A DNA stretch of 64,000 nucleotides from Stenopsyche tienmushanensis (GCA_008973525.1 WACJ01000439.1:1-64000), one strand, 5' to 3'; positions 11,262-23,977 are shown, numbered from the stretch's first letter. Numbers and translations are program-made. Notes: a model not told the origin generated them from the sequence alone.

Positions 11262-12067
11262 GGATCATTTAAAAAAAACCTGTATGTTGCATTTGAAAGA
11301 AATCTCATTACACCCCGCAACTTAAAGAAGTAAAAAACAATAGTTACTACGTATTTTTTTATAATTTTCTTTTTTGTAGGAAGAAGATGTAAATTTTCAA
11401 AATATTACTTCCTTTTTAACCCTCATATTTCTGTAATAATTTATTCATTCACTTTTCAACATGATAATTTTTTTCATGTCATTTATGATACTAAGAGCTC
11501 ATTTCTACAGGCCATGCGCGTCTATAGCCGCAAACATAATATTTAAATTCTGGTGCGTTATTTAATTATATTCGTTAGTGACATCCCGAGACATATCCAG
11601 AAACATATGGTAACTATATTTGTATGCATTCAGCTTTGTATACAAGAAATTCAAATGTGCATTCATGAAGATAGCTAAAGCTAGCACTCAGCGCAACATG
11701 GAACAAACATATGACGCATATTTCACGCTAAATGCTATACATATTCTTGCATTCATCATTATTTTTATTTCGCGCTCGCTAAATCTCTCACAATTGTGAG
11801 AAATATATGTTTTTTAATACAATAAATCATATATTTAAAAAAATCTTATTCAATAAAAATTAGGGTTTGTGAGGATAGTTTTAGTATTTCAAACTTGGTA
11901 TCTAAATGGTATGTTTTTTAGCTAATAGGTTTTCTTCAAAGGTTGATGTTTGCCTTTACTCTCAACGCACACATGATACCAAGAAACAATGACACGTATA
12001 GATGTGAAGGATTATTTGCATTCTGCTGATCCAATTCAAATAACTTTGAATATGAATATGCAGGTAT
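11262..12067. other. AT-rich tract, nothing recognised
   Basis: No frame, repeat or exon recognised. Confidence 0.4.
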
Positions 12068-12529
12068 ATGTCCTTTGAGCATGAATCAATAAATAATTTG
12101 TCACGTAAGAAGTGGCGGCACGTGGGGTGGATGCAAAAGAATCCAGTGCTAATGCAAATTTTGCAGAGGAGTGGAGAGAAAAGGCCAACCGGTCCGAAAG
12201 TAGCCACTAACAACTCTCGAATTCTAAACACGAACAATAAAGTAACTAACTGGGCTGGGCACAGCCACAACAACCACCAGGGCACATCTCCGAACCTGCA
12301 AAGGAATAGAATTTCAAACATGGGGGAGGAGCGGTTTACATTTTTCACGGAATGGAAAATGCGAAAAGTAAACACTTTTGCTCCGGGATGCCCGCGGGCC
12401 GATTTGTGCCGGGTTTCCGCCCCTGACTTTTATGAAAAAAGTTTTCGCGGATTTATGAATTTACAAGCCGGGTGCAAATGTGGCGACCAAGTTAAGGCAA
12501 TTTTCGCCCCGTGCTGCGGAATAGTTTAG
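12068..12529 (+). other. 153-codon open frame, no recognised family
   Basis: The frame opens with MSFEHESINNLSRKKWRHVG and closes KAIFAPCCGIV before a stop. It is the longest frame in a locally less AT-rich patch. No signal peptide, transmembrane segment, repeat or known motif is visible, and an opposing 137-codon frame overlaps it. A frame of this length can occur by chance here. It may be an exon, part of a transcript, or nothing. Confidence 0.2.
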
Positions 12530-12742
12530 TATTCGGAACAAACTTTTAACTTATACACACACTTGGACACGACAGTGCCTTCGAATACTAATAATATTTT
12601 ATTTATATAAATTCTAGCAGGAATTTCAACCAAGTTAATATTCAATCAACATTTTAAATAGCGTTAAAATATACATGAGAATTAATTAATTCAATTCGAA
12701 CCTGTATCTGTATCTGCTCTATGTACAAATTCGAATTATTAA

Positions 12743-13288
12743 CCCCTACGGAAGTACTAGCACAGACCTTGTGTTCCCCCCTCCATTTTTTAGAAAGAGC
12801 ACTCTTGTACATTGAAGCTCGGAAACAGACAAAGACAGAGAGAACTAAGCGCAGTTCGGGAGACTGAGACGGAGAGCTTCCCCGCATACATCGCACGATT
12901 GTATAGATCGTTAGCTTAAATTTATCAACTAATAATGATTTCGATTTCAAGTGTGTTATTTGTTTACGCAAACAAATAAGAGAATATTTTGTGCTATTGA
13001 GAGTGTTTATTTATTTAACTGCTTGCTGTTCTTCGCTGCTTTTTGAATGAGTCTTTATCCGATTATCATTTCCTTTTAAAGCAGGAGCAAATGAATCGTT
13101 TTCTTGTGTATCGTTTATGTAAAAAAATGACGTGGTCTTGTATGCTATCAACAGTGCTTATTTACAATTGACTCTGCCTCGAATTGAAGATTGTCTTACG
13201 CTAATAGGAGCTGACAGAACATAATCGGTGTGAAGCGATTATGGCATCAACGACTTTATCGATTTTAATTTTGCTCACTACTCAAAAG
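12743..13288 (+). mobile_element. piggyBac-like TTAA MITE, family B, near full length
   Basis: It begins CCCCTACGGAAGTACTA directly after TTAA (12739-12742) and runs through all family landmarks: AAAGAGCACTCTTGTACATT, CATCGCACGATTGTATAGAT, ACTAATAATGATTTCG and 'gcaggagcaaatgaatcg'. It ends CTCACTACTCAAAAG, where a degenerate end replaces the expected GGGTTAA. TTAA flanks and CCC-initial termini are the hallmark of piggyBac elements. There is no coding capacity. The other near-complete copy is 29233-29742, and 18971-19413 is inverted. Confidence 0.75.
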
Positions 13289-13304
13289 TTTTTATTCTCT
13301 CGGT

Positions 13305-13434
13305 AGCACACACACGTACATAGACACGCTATGCGCATGCTCCGCGTCGCCTCTACTATATGTATACGTAGCATAAAGCAACTAGTAGCACTTTTTATAT
13401 ATTACACAAACACAGTGCAATAAACCGCCAAGAA
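13305..13434 (+). repeat. Repeat O fragment
   Basis: Shares with 33560-33720 and 50490-50890 the block 'gcatgctccgcgtcgcc', then 'cataaagcaactagtagca' and 'ttttatatattacacaaaca'. Class unknown. Confidence 0.55.
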
Positions 13435-14090
13435 CCCAAATTTATCGACTAATAATGATAACCCAAATGAATCGATTTCAAGTGTATTGTTTATGTTTGC
13501 TTGAAGAAATTACCGAATATTGTGGGCTATCGGCAGTGTTTATTTATTTATATACAAGCTTCATACACGCTGCGGCGGTCCTGATAGATAAGTGGATTTG
13601 TACGTATGATACATTATTCAAAGGGTTAATATAACTTGATATTGAATATGTATAGGGTCATTAATAAGAATAATTCGACAAATTGAATGAAGGTTTTAAG
13701 ACAGCTCACTGCATGATCATAGGAAATTTTGTATATTCGCCACTTATCCATACAAATCCACTTATCTGTCAGGAGCGTCGTAGCGTGCATGAAACTTGTA
13801 CATAAATAAATAAATATTGTCGATAGCACACAATATTCGGTCTTTTTTTGCGTAAACATAAACAATACACTTGAAATCGATTCATTATATCATTCACATG
13901 TCATTATTAGTCGATAAATTTGGGTTAACGATCTATACAATCGTACGATGTACGCAAGATACTCTCTCCGTCTCTTTTTCTCTCCAAACTTAATGTGCAA
14001 GACACTCTTCGTTTTTGTCTGTCTTCGAGCTCAATGTATAAAAATGGTCTTTCGGACAAAACTCTGTGTCTTTCCTCTTTAAGGGGTTAA
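13435..14090. repeat. Fold-back of two inverted TTAA MITE B copies
   Basis: 13435-13628 is a plus-oriented B-type segment ending GGGTTAA (13622-13628). 13740-14086 is a minus-oriented copy ending AAGGGG followed by TTAA (14087-14090). The arms match over 'tgataagtggatttgtac' (about 13583) against its complement near 13745-13760, and over the ACTAATAATGA / cgatttcaagtgta region. The arms are about 165-185 bp with about 140 bp between, and could form a cruciform or a transcript hairpin. Confidence 0.65.
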
Positions 14091-15639
14091 TGATATAATT
14101 ATGCTTGAAATCTAATATATAAAAAATTTAAATGTCTCGCCAAATTTTTGATAATTATGGGCAACTTTTTTAAATTCATAGGCGCGGTCTATCAAAATCG
14201 TATGTGTTAAGTGATCATAAGAAAAGTAATAATTCCTATAGAATAGCATTCCAATTCCTATGGCGTTTCATTGGTTGGGGATCTGTCATGTAATGTATGA
14301 AAAATTTGAACATAATCTAGATTAACGATTTCAATGCTTTCGGAAATAGTAATTGTAGTAATTTGAGTCAATTGTGAGTTAGTTATGTGAAAGTCTTCAA
14401 AGAGTTTCCATTTAAGTCTTAAGACATGGCTGATGAAAACGACGCAGGAAGATCTGACCTTCCTGTTGACTACTCCGATCTTGTAACATTAGTCTATATC
14501 TTGGCGTTAAAATAAAGACCTGAAGCCAGCAGTCATATTTTCGTCATCTATAGGTAGAGGGTAATTATCTTTATATATCCATGTCTACGGTATTAAATCC
14601 TTCTTTAAAATCAATAATAGTTAGTATTAAATTCGATACAAATTATATTCGCTTCACTTTATAAAGTTTTTACTGCTACAAAGTAATACGAAAAGTTAAC
14701 TTACACGTAGACATTGGCAGAGTAAAAAAATAGCAGCTCACAAATGAAATAAGAACAAAACGAACAAAATCGCCTTTATGAAATAATGAACAATAAAGAA
14801 AGTTTCTCAAAGTTGTATCCAAACGAGTCAGGAGCTTGAATAAAATGTCACGCAGCCCCGAGTCGGTGCAATCGTAGTCCAAGTCCGCATCCAAGGGGAT
14901 ACAACTTAAAGCAACGACAAAAAAGCAGCACAATAAAACAGAGCAATTTGGTCTGATGTGCTTCGGAGGAAACGTTATCTTTCATATTTTCGCTGCAATA
15001 AGTTAGATTTACAGCACGCTGAAAAGATAAAGATAACGTCTCGCAAAGTTCCAGTTATATTTCATATAAGACGACTCGAACCGATGTTTCGCTCCTGGAT
15101 GTTAAAACTTAAACAAAACTCCTCCCTTTATTTTGCTCGGTAAGAATGTGAGAGACTTTTCGTTTTATTACAGTCTATTGCTTTTGAAACGAGCTGACGA
15201 CTCAATGTCAGACATCATAGCTTAAGTATTATGTCGAAGAATAAACTTCGCCATGAAAACTTTTCTAATTGAAGCTGCTGAATGGGTCATGTTCTGAAAA
15301 CTTGCACAAGTATCAGACTCGATAAGAATGCAAGAAATAATAAAATGTACTCAAAATGAAAGCCATACGTGTTGTACGATTTAATGCATGCGATTATGCA
15401 GTACGGATACAGTATTGTAGGATATTGTAATTTTGAGAAACTGGCTTGGATTGTGATTGAATTGCATGTTATTCAAGGAATTTAGCTATTGTTTATGTAC
15501 TTGAACCAAATGCTGGATTGATTGAGCAGCAACAACACGAAACTATACAAGCTGCTTTACCATTGAAATACAAATACATTCAGTAATCGTCAACCAAAAT
15601 TAATAGTATTGTCATTTTGAATTGATCATTTAATCAATA
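14091..15639. other. AT-rich tract, no gene recognised
   Basis: Frames of 61-85 codons (14676-14933 minus, 14958-15143 plus) show no family resemblance and no clear splice context. Confidence 0.4.
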
Positions 15640-15765
15640 ATCTATGATAATCCGTCATCGAATGTAGGCGATATTCATAGAGGTCTTTTCTAGGAAACGG
15701 ATTTTTAATGTGGTAGTTTTTGCCTTCTATGTGTAGTAGAATAGAATTATTTAAATAGGATTTTT
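15640..15765 (+). repeat. SINE-tail-like repeat T (copy 1)
   Basis: Matches 52440-52585 in order: 'gtaggcgat', 'catag', 'ctagg', 'aatgtggt', then a 'gccttc' block and 'aatagaattattt'. The GTGGTTTCCCGTTGCCTTCC core seen in copy 2 resembles a motif found in arthropod SINE-like repeats. No promoter boxes identified. Confidence 0.4.
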
Positions 15766-16052
15766 CAGCGAAATTATTAGTATTTTTAAATTATTATTGC
15801 AAATCTGCCATAATATGCGAGTTTCACCACTCTTATGAAAAAAAACACTATTTGTTCGTCCTGTTAATTCAGTACATACGATAATACATAATAGTTATTA
15901 ACCCATATTATTCTTAGATCGTAAACAAAAAAATCTATGGATACATTGTAAAATCATACCCCTATTACCCTACGTGGAAACAGAAGTGAAAAATAATAAG
16001 TCAACTGACGAATCATCAATGGCTAAAAAATGTAAATTTGACAATAATATTT

Positions 16053-16752
16053 ATGTACGGAAAGTAAGTGTACTAAATTTTTATATATTTTTTTAGAAAA
16101 AGTGTATTTTAATCTCTTTCGCCAGCTTCTTCCCCCACTTCAGAACCTTTTTTAGCATCTGGTATTTACTTTGGGTAGCTACTTCAGCCCTATAACAGAG
16201 TTCCTGCGACCGTACATGTCCATAACCTCACGACTTGACCTCATGACTTCGGTGTCAGAGGTCTCATCCCGGAGAGCTCCAATTTTTTTTTCTCTCGAAC
16301 CTCTTTAAGCGCATTGAGTCGCATCTGCTCGTCAGTTGAGAATTTAATTCCACCAATGTGTTATTTTAGAGAGGAGTAAAGATGATAATTAAAGGCGCCA
16401 AGTCAGGGCAATACAGTTTGTGCCATCAAATCTCATCAAGTTTGTCAATCAAAATTGTGTTTTGAATGCTTCTTTTGAGGTCTTTTAGGATCTCACAATA
16501 TCGTTGTGCATTGATGGTCTCTCCCTAAGGCAGAAATTCAATCAAAATGATGCGTTTTCAGTACCAAAACAGGCCATGATTTTTTTGCTCGAAATTGTGG
16601 TTTTGATATTTTTGACAAATAGAGAATTGGTGTGTCACCACTGTGACGACTGTCTTTTTGACTCAGACGTATAATGAGCCACCCACTTTTTTTATCTCCA
16701 GTTACAATAGAAACACAGCCCGTTATTGTTACAGTACACTTACTTTCGGGAT
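16053..16752 (-). mobile_element. mariner element, inverted-repeat bounded, decayed (about 700 bp)
   Basis: Left end CGGAAAGTAAGTGTACT (16058-16074); right end, reverse complemented, CCGAAAGTAAGTGTACTG (16733-16750). Between them the minus strand reads VTGDKKWVAHYTSESKRQSS, the mariner block with the first catalytic Asp (family pattern T-G-D-E-x-W-V-x-x-Y-x-P-E-S-K-R-Q-S). It goes on to IMACFGTENASF and GETINAQRYCEILKDLKRSI in different frames. The same family supplies 24250-24804. Frameshifts, stops and deletion of the N-terminus make it inactive. Confidence 0.82.
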
Positions 16753-16765
16753 ATGGCTCGTAGTA

Positions 16766-18427
16766 CGTTTATTGAAAAAGAAGAGATCAAATATTCTATA
16801 TTATGGCAGCGAACCAAAAACCATTATTTTCCCGGGACAATAACCGGAACCGAATCGAAATATATATTTGGAACTGAACCGGAACGAAAACGAAATACAT
16901 TTTTACTTGGATGTGGACGATCGATCGGAAATATTAATATTTCGACGTCATTTATAATAAGATTCTAGACTTGATTACACTTGATCGAAAATGGAACCTT
17001 GACACGAAAATAAATTGACTGCCATTCAAAACAGGAATTTGCAATTAATTAGACAAAAGACGAAATTTTACAAGAGAGAAGCATTTCTCTCTTCTCTTTA
17101 ATACTCTTTAATAGCTTTGTTAAATACAATACACATTATATATAACCAATCATATTTTTATGAGGTTATGTTTCATTTGCTCCAATTGAAAGTTTCCTAT
17201 TGCTGTGATTGTAAGATCAACTTCAAACAATTCAAAATTAATTGCATCAATATATCATCTTATTTTATGGGTTCTTCATGTCATAGGAACGTCAATTTAA
17301 AACATTTTTATCCATAAAAGTCCAATAATATTTTGGAACAGCGAGTGATCATGATGGGGAAAGGACTTGTTATGGTCATGATTCCCGCAGCGTAAATCAC
17401 TAAAGATAATTCTTTTTTATTTACGCGAATTAGATCAAATTAGTAACAAATAAAATTAAAGAATTTGGATGCAAATTTTGGTAGATTTATTGTTTGAACA
17501 TTCTCATGGATATGACATGGATCAGTAAAAAAGTAAAAGTAATCCTTTTTCATATTTTTTATATGAAGCATATGATGATTGATATTTTTTCAAGATTCAT
17601 CGATATTCTTCTTCTTCGTTTTATACTGACATTTATCGAGAAAACGTGGCAATAGAATTAATACTAGGGATTTTATTTGTTTCTTTAGCAATAAGAACGA
17701 AACGTATCGTCGGCAAAGTCCAACGAGAGGGTGGCTTTCGACACGTAGCTGGAATCGATTCATTACGATAACGTCATTTGAGTTACTTGACTGTAAACAC
17801 GGTGGACGCGAGATAAATTACAGCATCATTATTTGAGGGAGCACGGGAGCGATTTAAAGTGTCCGGAGTGCATTTACGGATAACTTCCAGAAACGATCCT
17901 GCTGGAATCCCATGCCGGGGTTCATCCGGCTACTTGTCATTGGCCTCACGAAGTGTTCACCGTTCGTCTCACGTACCTAGCAAAACCTCACCCTGAAAAA
18001 AGTAAAGCGCGGGGTTGCTGAAAAAAGTGCAGCACCCCATACCGCCGACGACATCCTGGCGCATCCATATGTATAGGAGCAGTCGGGAAGAAATATAGAA
18101 ATGCACCAGGCGTACCGTCCAGCGTTGCAGACGGATAGCTAGTTACGAATTCAAAGAAACAACTAACTGAATCCGGGAAAAAGTTTGTATTTTGCAGTAC
18201 AACGATGAGGAGATAGACTGTTCGAGCCATACGCAAAAGTTGCTCTCAATATCAAAGATAATATAATGTCTTCCAAAACATAATAGTGAAAGATTGAAAG
18301 GGTTAGTGCCAATTGAATCATTTTTTTGTAACATCATAATTAAAATATGCTTATATTGATTGTACCATATGAAATACCGAAAGGGCCTTAGGAAAAATCA
18401 AAACGTTCGAATAAATATCGTTGATAG
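16766..18427. other. Mostly unique AT-rich tract, GC patch 17700-18080
   Basis: No gene or repeat recognised. The patch around 17.7-18.1 kb is less AT-rich and holds only short frames. Confidence 0.35.
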
Positions 18428-18604
18428 TGTAGCATGGATGATTTACCATTTCCATGCAATGTTTGGACACATTGCGTTTGGAATAGCGACCGATCACTTT
18501 TTGCGCGTGCGCCGTTGCCAGAATCATCGGTTGACCTTGGCTGCGGGAGGAAGTCCTTCGCGCAGCCAGATCTCTCTCTCCATCTCACGTGTGAATAAAG
18601 ATTA
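18428..18604 (+). repeat. LTR-A fragment (5' half)
   Basis: Starts TGTAGCATGGATGATTTACC at 18428, keeps the CGACCGATCACTTTTTGCGC region and the palindrome (CTGCGGGAGGAAGTCCTTCG, 18540-18559), then stops after 'tctctctctccatc'. It has no primer site or internal sequence. Confidence 0.7.
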
Positions 18605-18970
18605 ATCTACTTACATCGTAACACATGTTTTGCGGGAAGCTAGAATTACAGTAATTGGCATGTTTCTCATTGTAACTGTGATCTCACTTACGAATAACTA
18701 GTCGCGATCGCCGATAACAGGGATCACAGTCCTGTTTATTTCAATATATTCGTATTTTTGGGCAACATCTGTGAATAATAACATATCTAACATTTTTGAA
18801 ATCGAAATACTGTGTTTGTTTATTAAGTCGACATATATTGGGTATTAGAAAAAATTCCCTGTAAAATATTTCACTCAAAAGAGTCGTGTGTCACGCAGAT
18901 TTTTTTTAGCAGCGGCGAAAGTGGGAGTCATATTTTATTTAACTGGTATAACACGTATAAGATATTTTAA

Positions 18971-19413
18971 CCCTTTTGTTAGTGAGCAAATTTAAAATCG
19001 ATGAAGTCGTTGATGTCATAATCGCTTTACACCGATTACTTTCTGTCACTCCTATCAGCGTAAGACAATCTTCAATTCGAGGCAGAGTCAATTGTAAATA
19101 AACATTTGATAGCATACAAGATCACGTCATTTCGTTACATAAACAATGCACAAAAAATCGAATCATTTGCTCCTGCTTTAGAAGGAAATGATAATTGGAC
19201 AAAGACTAATTCAACAAGCAGCGAAAAACAGGAAGCAATGAAATAAACAAGCACTGTCGATAGTTTTATTTGCGTAAACAAATAACACACTTGAGATCGA
19301 AATTATTATAAGTTGATACATTTTTCTCTGTCTCCGAGCTTCAATGCGCAAGAGTGTTCTTTCTGAATAGTGGAGGGGGTTACGGAGGGTTCCCGATAGT
19401 ACTCCCGTAGGGG
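18971..19413 (-). mobile_element. piggyBac-like TTAA MITE, family B, inverted copy
   Basis: The left boundary TTAA (18967-18970) is followed by CCCTTTTGTTAGTGAGC; the right boundary is GTAGGGG followed by TTAG. It contains the inverted family B order: 'caccgattactttctgtca', 'gatcacgtcatttcgttacataaac', 'cgcaagagtgttctttctg'. The central segment with the CATCGCACGATTG block is deleted relative to 12743-13288. Confidence 0.75.
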
Positions 19414-19417
19414 TTAG

Positions 19418-20714
19418 TGTGAATATTCATAATCAATCAATCGTAAGTCTCAATCAAAAATTCTGCCGTAATATTAATAAAACAATGTGCTTGTATAGGG
19501 ATAAGAATTTTAGCTGAAATAAATGGGTAAATAGGTGCCGCACGAATTAAATCAGTAGAGTGTTATAATTACATACTGAGATATATGCATACAGAGAGCT
19601 ATTATTTACATAAGTTAATTATTTATGTTAAATTAATTATGTCTGAAAGTTTTATGACAATATTTTGAAACATTCAGCTGTCGGTTAAGTTCTGTCCATT
19701 GTAAGATTATTGATATTGACAAGATTTTCTTTCTATGTAAATAGCAGAACAACTATATATATCTGAATGGGCATTTATATCTGTATTTGCGAAATATATA
19801 TCTAAAGATAAAGTTATAAAAAAGAAATAATAAATTTATGCTCATTAAAAAAAGGATAATCGACCACTAAATTTCCTTTTAAAAGATCTTTCAGGAAGAG
19901 AGAAAACTTTCAGGGTTGCTATCGAGATTGTCGTAAACTTACACATATAAGGAGCATGTGCAAAGGTCAAAACGATTAAAAGAAAAACTATCCGTGGTAA
20001 AGCAGCTAAGCCTCGCCGGGGTAAAAAGTTTTGGATGGGCGTGCGTTTAAGGAGGCAAGATAGCGAAAGATAAGGGCGAGATAAACCAGGGATATCTTAA
20101 GTAGGATGGTACGGCGAAAGGTGAAAGGACAGCGGAGATTGTCGGAAAGTACAATAAATCTCCAGGGGCTGTTGGATACGGAGAAAGGGTGTTTATTCAG
20201 CGACGGTCCCGGTATCCAAAAGGGAGGCGGGAGGCAGTCGGAGAGTATCCAAGAAAGCCCCCGAAGAACTTGTCGGTTTGACTTCCGGTCACTATGTTCA
20301 TTTTAGCAAACCTGAAAGTGGTTTCTCTGCGAGGGCGATTTGAGGAAAGTTATTGTTTTACTTTAAAACGTGGAAAGCCAATATGCCGACGATGTATCGT
20401 TATTGCCGTGGGGTACCAGACGAGACATTGAAATACGGCCGAAGAAAATTTCCCATTGGGAAAGTGGAAAAATTGCAGATGAGCGCACTCTCATCAACAA
20501 CAAGCAAAGGAGTTGAAGTCTAGCCGCGGCTGTAATCTTAAATTTTGAAAAATGACTTTTGAAATTGGAGTGGACGTATGATAAATGATATCGATTTGAT
20601 TCGAAATATACCACTGGAATTTGACGTCGAATAAAAGCAGGTCGACACACTCGAATCGATGTTATATCAAAAAATAAGGCAACCATTTGAATAAATACAT
20701 TATTATAACAAACG
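19418..20714. other. Unique tract with GC patch 19980-20330
   Basis: A 66-codon plus frame (20106-20306) and a 107-codon minus frame (20363-20686) show no recognised motif. No repeats recognised. Confidence 0.35.
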
Positions 20715-21329
20715 TTTAAGTTCAGTAGATAAAATTTCGATCCTGGGATTTCGGAATTGCATTAGACCATTCTGTCGCCATCGTCATTTGGTCTCGATCT
20801 GATTTTGGTAGCCAGGCAACTTGCTGCTGAAAATGCACGCTCAGCCTCCACACTCGTTGGAGGTATCGTCATCAGATATTTAAAAGCTAGTTGATGACCG
20901 CATGAGCCCCCATTTTCGTATAACTCCATCAATGTGACTGATAAAATTTCTTTCTGCTGAGACGCGGACTAAAACTCGCAAAATTCTCGATTTGCCGACA
21001 AATTATTTATTTCTGTCGCTGCAGATGAATACTTGTATACTATAATACTTTGATGTGATTCGTAATTATATTACGGAGGAATACAAAAATTATGAAGCCA
21101 GTATCTATTATATTTCATATCGATATTCCCATTATTAGAGTCGAGGTGTAGTAAATACATCACCGGTATGGATAGGTTAATATAACAATTTGAAAAACAT
21201 ATATGTACTGTATATAAATATACATAGATTCGACAGTTACTTTCTTTTTCGGGATTACGTTTACTAGTACTGGGATTCATGAGCAACTAAAACTGTCCGG
21301 GATCCCGGAATCCGGGATTGAATTCCCTA
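20715..21329. mobile_element. hAT derivative, second copy, left end lost
   Basis: Homologous to 4301-5297. It has the 'ttcgatcctgggatttcggaa' subterminal region, then jumps (about 250 bp deleted) to the transposase C-terminal block and runs to the right end GGGATTGAATTCCCTA at 21329. The minus strand around 20795-20860 reads TSVEAERAFSAASCLATKIR, a better-preserved hAT dimerisation motif than in copy 1. The left inverted repeat and target duplication are not recognisable. Confidence 0.8.
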
Positions 21330-21481
21330 GTTCCATGAATATTATTGATTTATTTGGCAATTTAAATAAAACGTAACAAAACAGTAAAATAGATCATAAG
21401 TGTAATGTTTGAGATGATAATTTAAATATAACATAATATTATGGAGCGTTATACGCAACATGTGCGGGCATACTCATCAAA

Positions 21482-22244
21482 TGGATAGTATTATTAACGT
21501 ATTCACCATTATTAGTGATAACTTTCTACGATTCAACTGGTTTCTTATCAATATCTTATTCATAAAATTTAGCAGATTTAGATAAAAATAAATTTTCAAA
21601 AGCATGATTCATTTTCTCATCATTTTGCACTTTGTTTCAATTCAACAATAAGAAATTCTACAAAGAACAGAATAAGTGGTAGTCGATTGAAGCAAGGTTC
21701 AGGGAGTATGGGGGATGCGGTAAGACAGTTCCACTCAAGTTCTAGAATTTTTTGCTGCGTCAACTTTGCAGTATGCGGTTTTGCATTATCGTCTAACAGT
21801 ATGACATTTTTCCGATAGACGAGAGAATAGCATTTTTCTTGCTCCAATAACACATTTAAAATGTCTTCATCAAAGTCAGAAGGGCCACCCGCCCTTAGTT
21901 CATCTTTCAGGGTCTTATTTTCCGAGCGAAATTTTAAAAATCAATGTCTTACTGTCCGTTCACTGACTGCTCTTTCAACGTATATATCGTATATTTTTTA
22001 GTCGTAGCCGTATCGCTGTTGTCTTGTATAAACTCCCAAAGTATTATAGGATGAATTTTCCATTTTATGGGTTAAAAATACTATAACATAAGATATGACA
22101 TGGTTAACAGTTATCGAAAGACTCATAGGGCTCATACCTATCTAATGATACCCTATAATCATCAATACGGATGACTCATGAAGGCTAAAACCGAATAATT
22201 ATAACGGTTTTTTTTCGCCGGCAACTATTTATGACTCAACCTAA
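21482..22244 (-). mobile_element. mariner element, internally deleted, one end preserved
   Basis: On the minus strand it starts TTAGGTTGAGTCATAAATAG at 22244, with TA outside (22245-22246). It shows an N-terminal region ending RAGGPSDFDEDILNVLLEQE and then, after an in-frame deletion of the central catalytic region, VYRKNVILLDDNAKPHTAKL. A frameshift follows and then the FYE-type C-terminal region without its inverted repeat. It belongs to the same family as 32098-32678 (shared TIR and DNAKPHTAKLTQQK). It keeps the second catalytic Asp (DDNAKPH) but lacks the first. Confidence 0.85.
21620..21853 (-). pseudogene. mariner transposase fragment, 77 codons
   Basis: This open segment inside 21482-22244 reads VILLDDNAKPHTAKLTQQKI (DDN block), followed by a frame that departs from the expected PYSPDLAPSDYHLF segment. 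The correct continuation is seen in another frame. It is a truncated, frameshifted relic. Confidence 0.75.
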
Positions 22245-22246
22245 TA

Positions 22247-23818
22247 TTGTATTTAATTTATTTGACAAATCAAAAAGTTGTTATTCCATCTAATACGTCC
22301 TAATATTCCAAATATGCGCCCCATTCAAACAATACCAAAAGTGAAATACTTGATAAAATGTGAGATTTTCGATTGATATTCTGTTGAAAATAATATTGTG
22401 TGTTAAAGATGCGACATATTTTTCATAATGAATATTATTTGAATCCGCCTCTATACAAGAATAAGGATAAGAAAAATGATAAAAGAAAAAAAAATGTGTA
22501 AAAACGGAGTAAAAGTTGTCCCCGCGGTCCTTCGCTCAGCGGAAATATGAATTTGTATATTGCCGGTCGTGATGAGGCTTTTTGTAACGGGATTCGTCCT
22601 TGATATAAATACGAAGAAAAACTATCCAGGATCACACAAATGGGAGAGTGTTTCTTGAGGGTCCTCCGTATCCTTTTGATGCGGGTCGTCCGAGCGGTCT
22701 AATCTCATGTACGCCTCTTCGGACAACAGTGGCGTCATTTACCACGACATGGAAACACACTGCGCACACTTCCCTTCCTTACAGGATAGGCTTTTTTGCA
22801 TTCCCGGCTGGACAGGATGTATGTACAAAAAATATCCCTCGACGTCTACCCGAATTTTATGGCCAGTGTAATATATTAAAAGCGGCCTAGGAATGCTTAT
22901 TAATTTTGACAATATATTAGCTTCTTGCAAAGCGGGCGTATTCTTTATATATATATGCTCGAATTTTGAGCCAAAGGATATACAAAAGATTTAAATTATA
23001 TTCAAATTTAAAAAAACGCCAAACGATTTACATAAATGCTACCTGTACGTTAAAGTCAGCACATTCGGATGGTAAATCGTTTGTGAATATAACGAGCGAT
23101 ATTGAACGAATTTTATCTCATTGGGAACGAAGTTAAATCGGATTATATGAGTTTGATACGGAGAAAGTTTATAATTCTGTCAGACAGTTAGTGAATGCAT
23201 GAAGGGCGAACGAAAACTTTACTTCAACTCCACGAGCCGAGAAAAACAGAACAAATTCCTTGGAATGTAATTAAAGAGGGAATATATCATCCGGAGACTT
23301 GAGGGTACAAAAAAAGGCGAAAATATTCGAACATGAACTATTTGAAACCTAAGACATTTTCTGGATTAAAATCAGACTTAGACACGCGAAGGATATTAAA
23401 TTAATACTTGCAACAAGACCGAAATGCAATGCGAATCAGTTATATTTGTACGAGAATGCGGCCTATGAAGATTAAATAGCTATCACTCGCTCAGCCAGCT
23501 TTAATTAGAGAATCTCGAGGTCCATACATACATAAATAATAATCCCTTTACATGAGAGCTTTTGGTCGTAGATCATTCATGGGATTAAGCTTTGTCTTGG
23601 TTCTGTTGACACAGGATTATCCTCTGGCTACCAAAAGCACAGGAGCGATGATATTGCATTTGAGCGTATTTAATAGATTATATTGAAGAATATAGAATGC
23701 AATCCCAGACGTAATTGCATTCTAGGAGGAATGGTGTGGATGGATTTTCTGTACTCAACTGTTGAATCAAATCTATTCCCTTTAATAGTACGGGAAACAG
23801 CGAATTGTTAAATAAATG
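22247..23818. other. Unique AT-rich tract, nothing recognised
   Basis: Short frames only (66-80 codons at 22435-22890). No repeat copies identified. Confidence 0.4.
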
Positions 23819-23945
23819 TCATCTATTTTCTATACAAGGCGGCAAGGGCTTTGGTAGAAGTGGCTAAAGTTGTAGCACGGGAACTTGATCGAAGTATTGC
23901 AATTTTTTGCAACATATTTTTAGTCTTGTAGGCATAATACATTTA
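23805..23945 (+). repeat. LTR-end-like repeat Q (copy 1)
   Basis: 'gttaaataaatgtcatcta', 'cgatacaagg'-like, then 'gtggctaaagttgtagc' match 59626-59800 in the same order. An AATAAA-containing, short, AT-rich block followed by a GC-richer segment suggests a retroelement LTR, but boundaries and class are uncertain. Confidence 0.4.
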
Positions 23946-23977
23946 TTCAAAAATTGTTACAAATGTCTGCAAAGAAA

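Noticed and set aside
18388..18588. Recurrent frames containing WRERSGCAKDFLPQPR-like strings in LTR-A copies
   Set aside because: They are explained by the shared LTR palindrome and (GA)n tract. There is no gag, pol or env motif.
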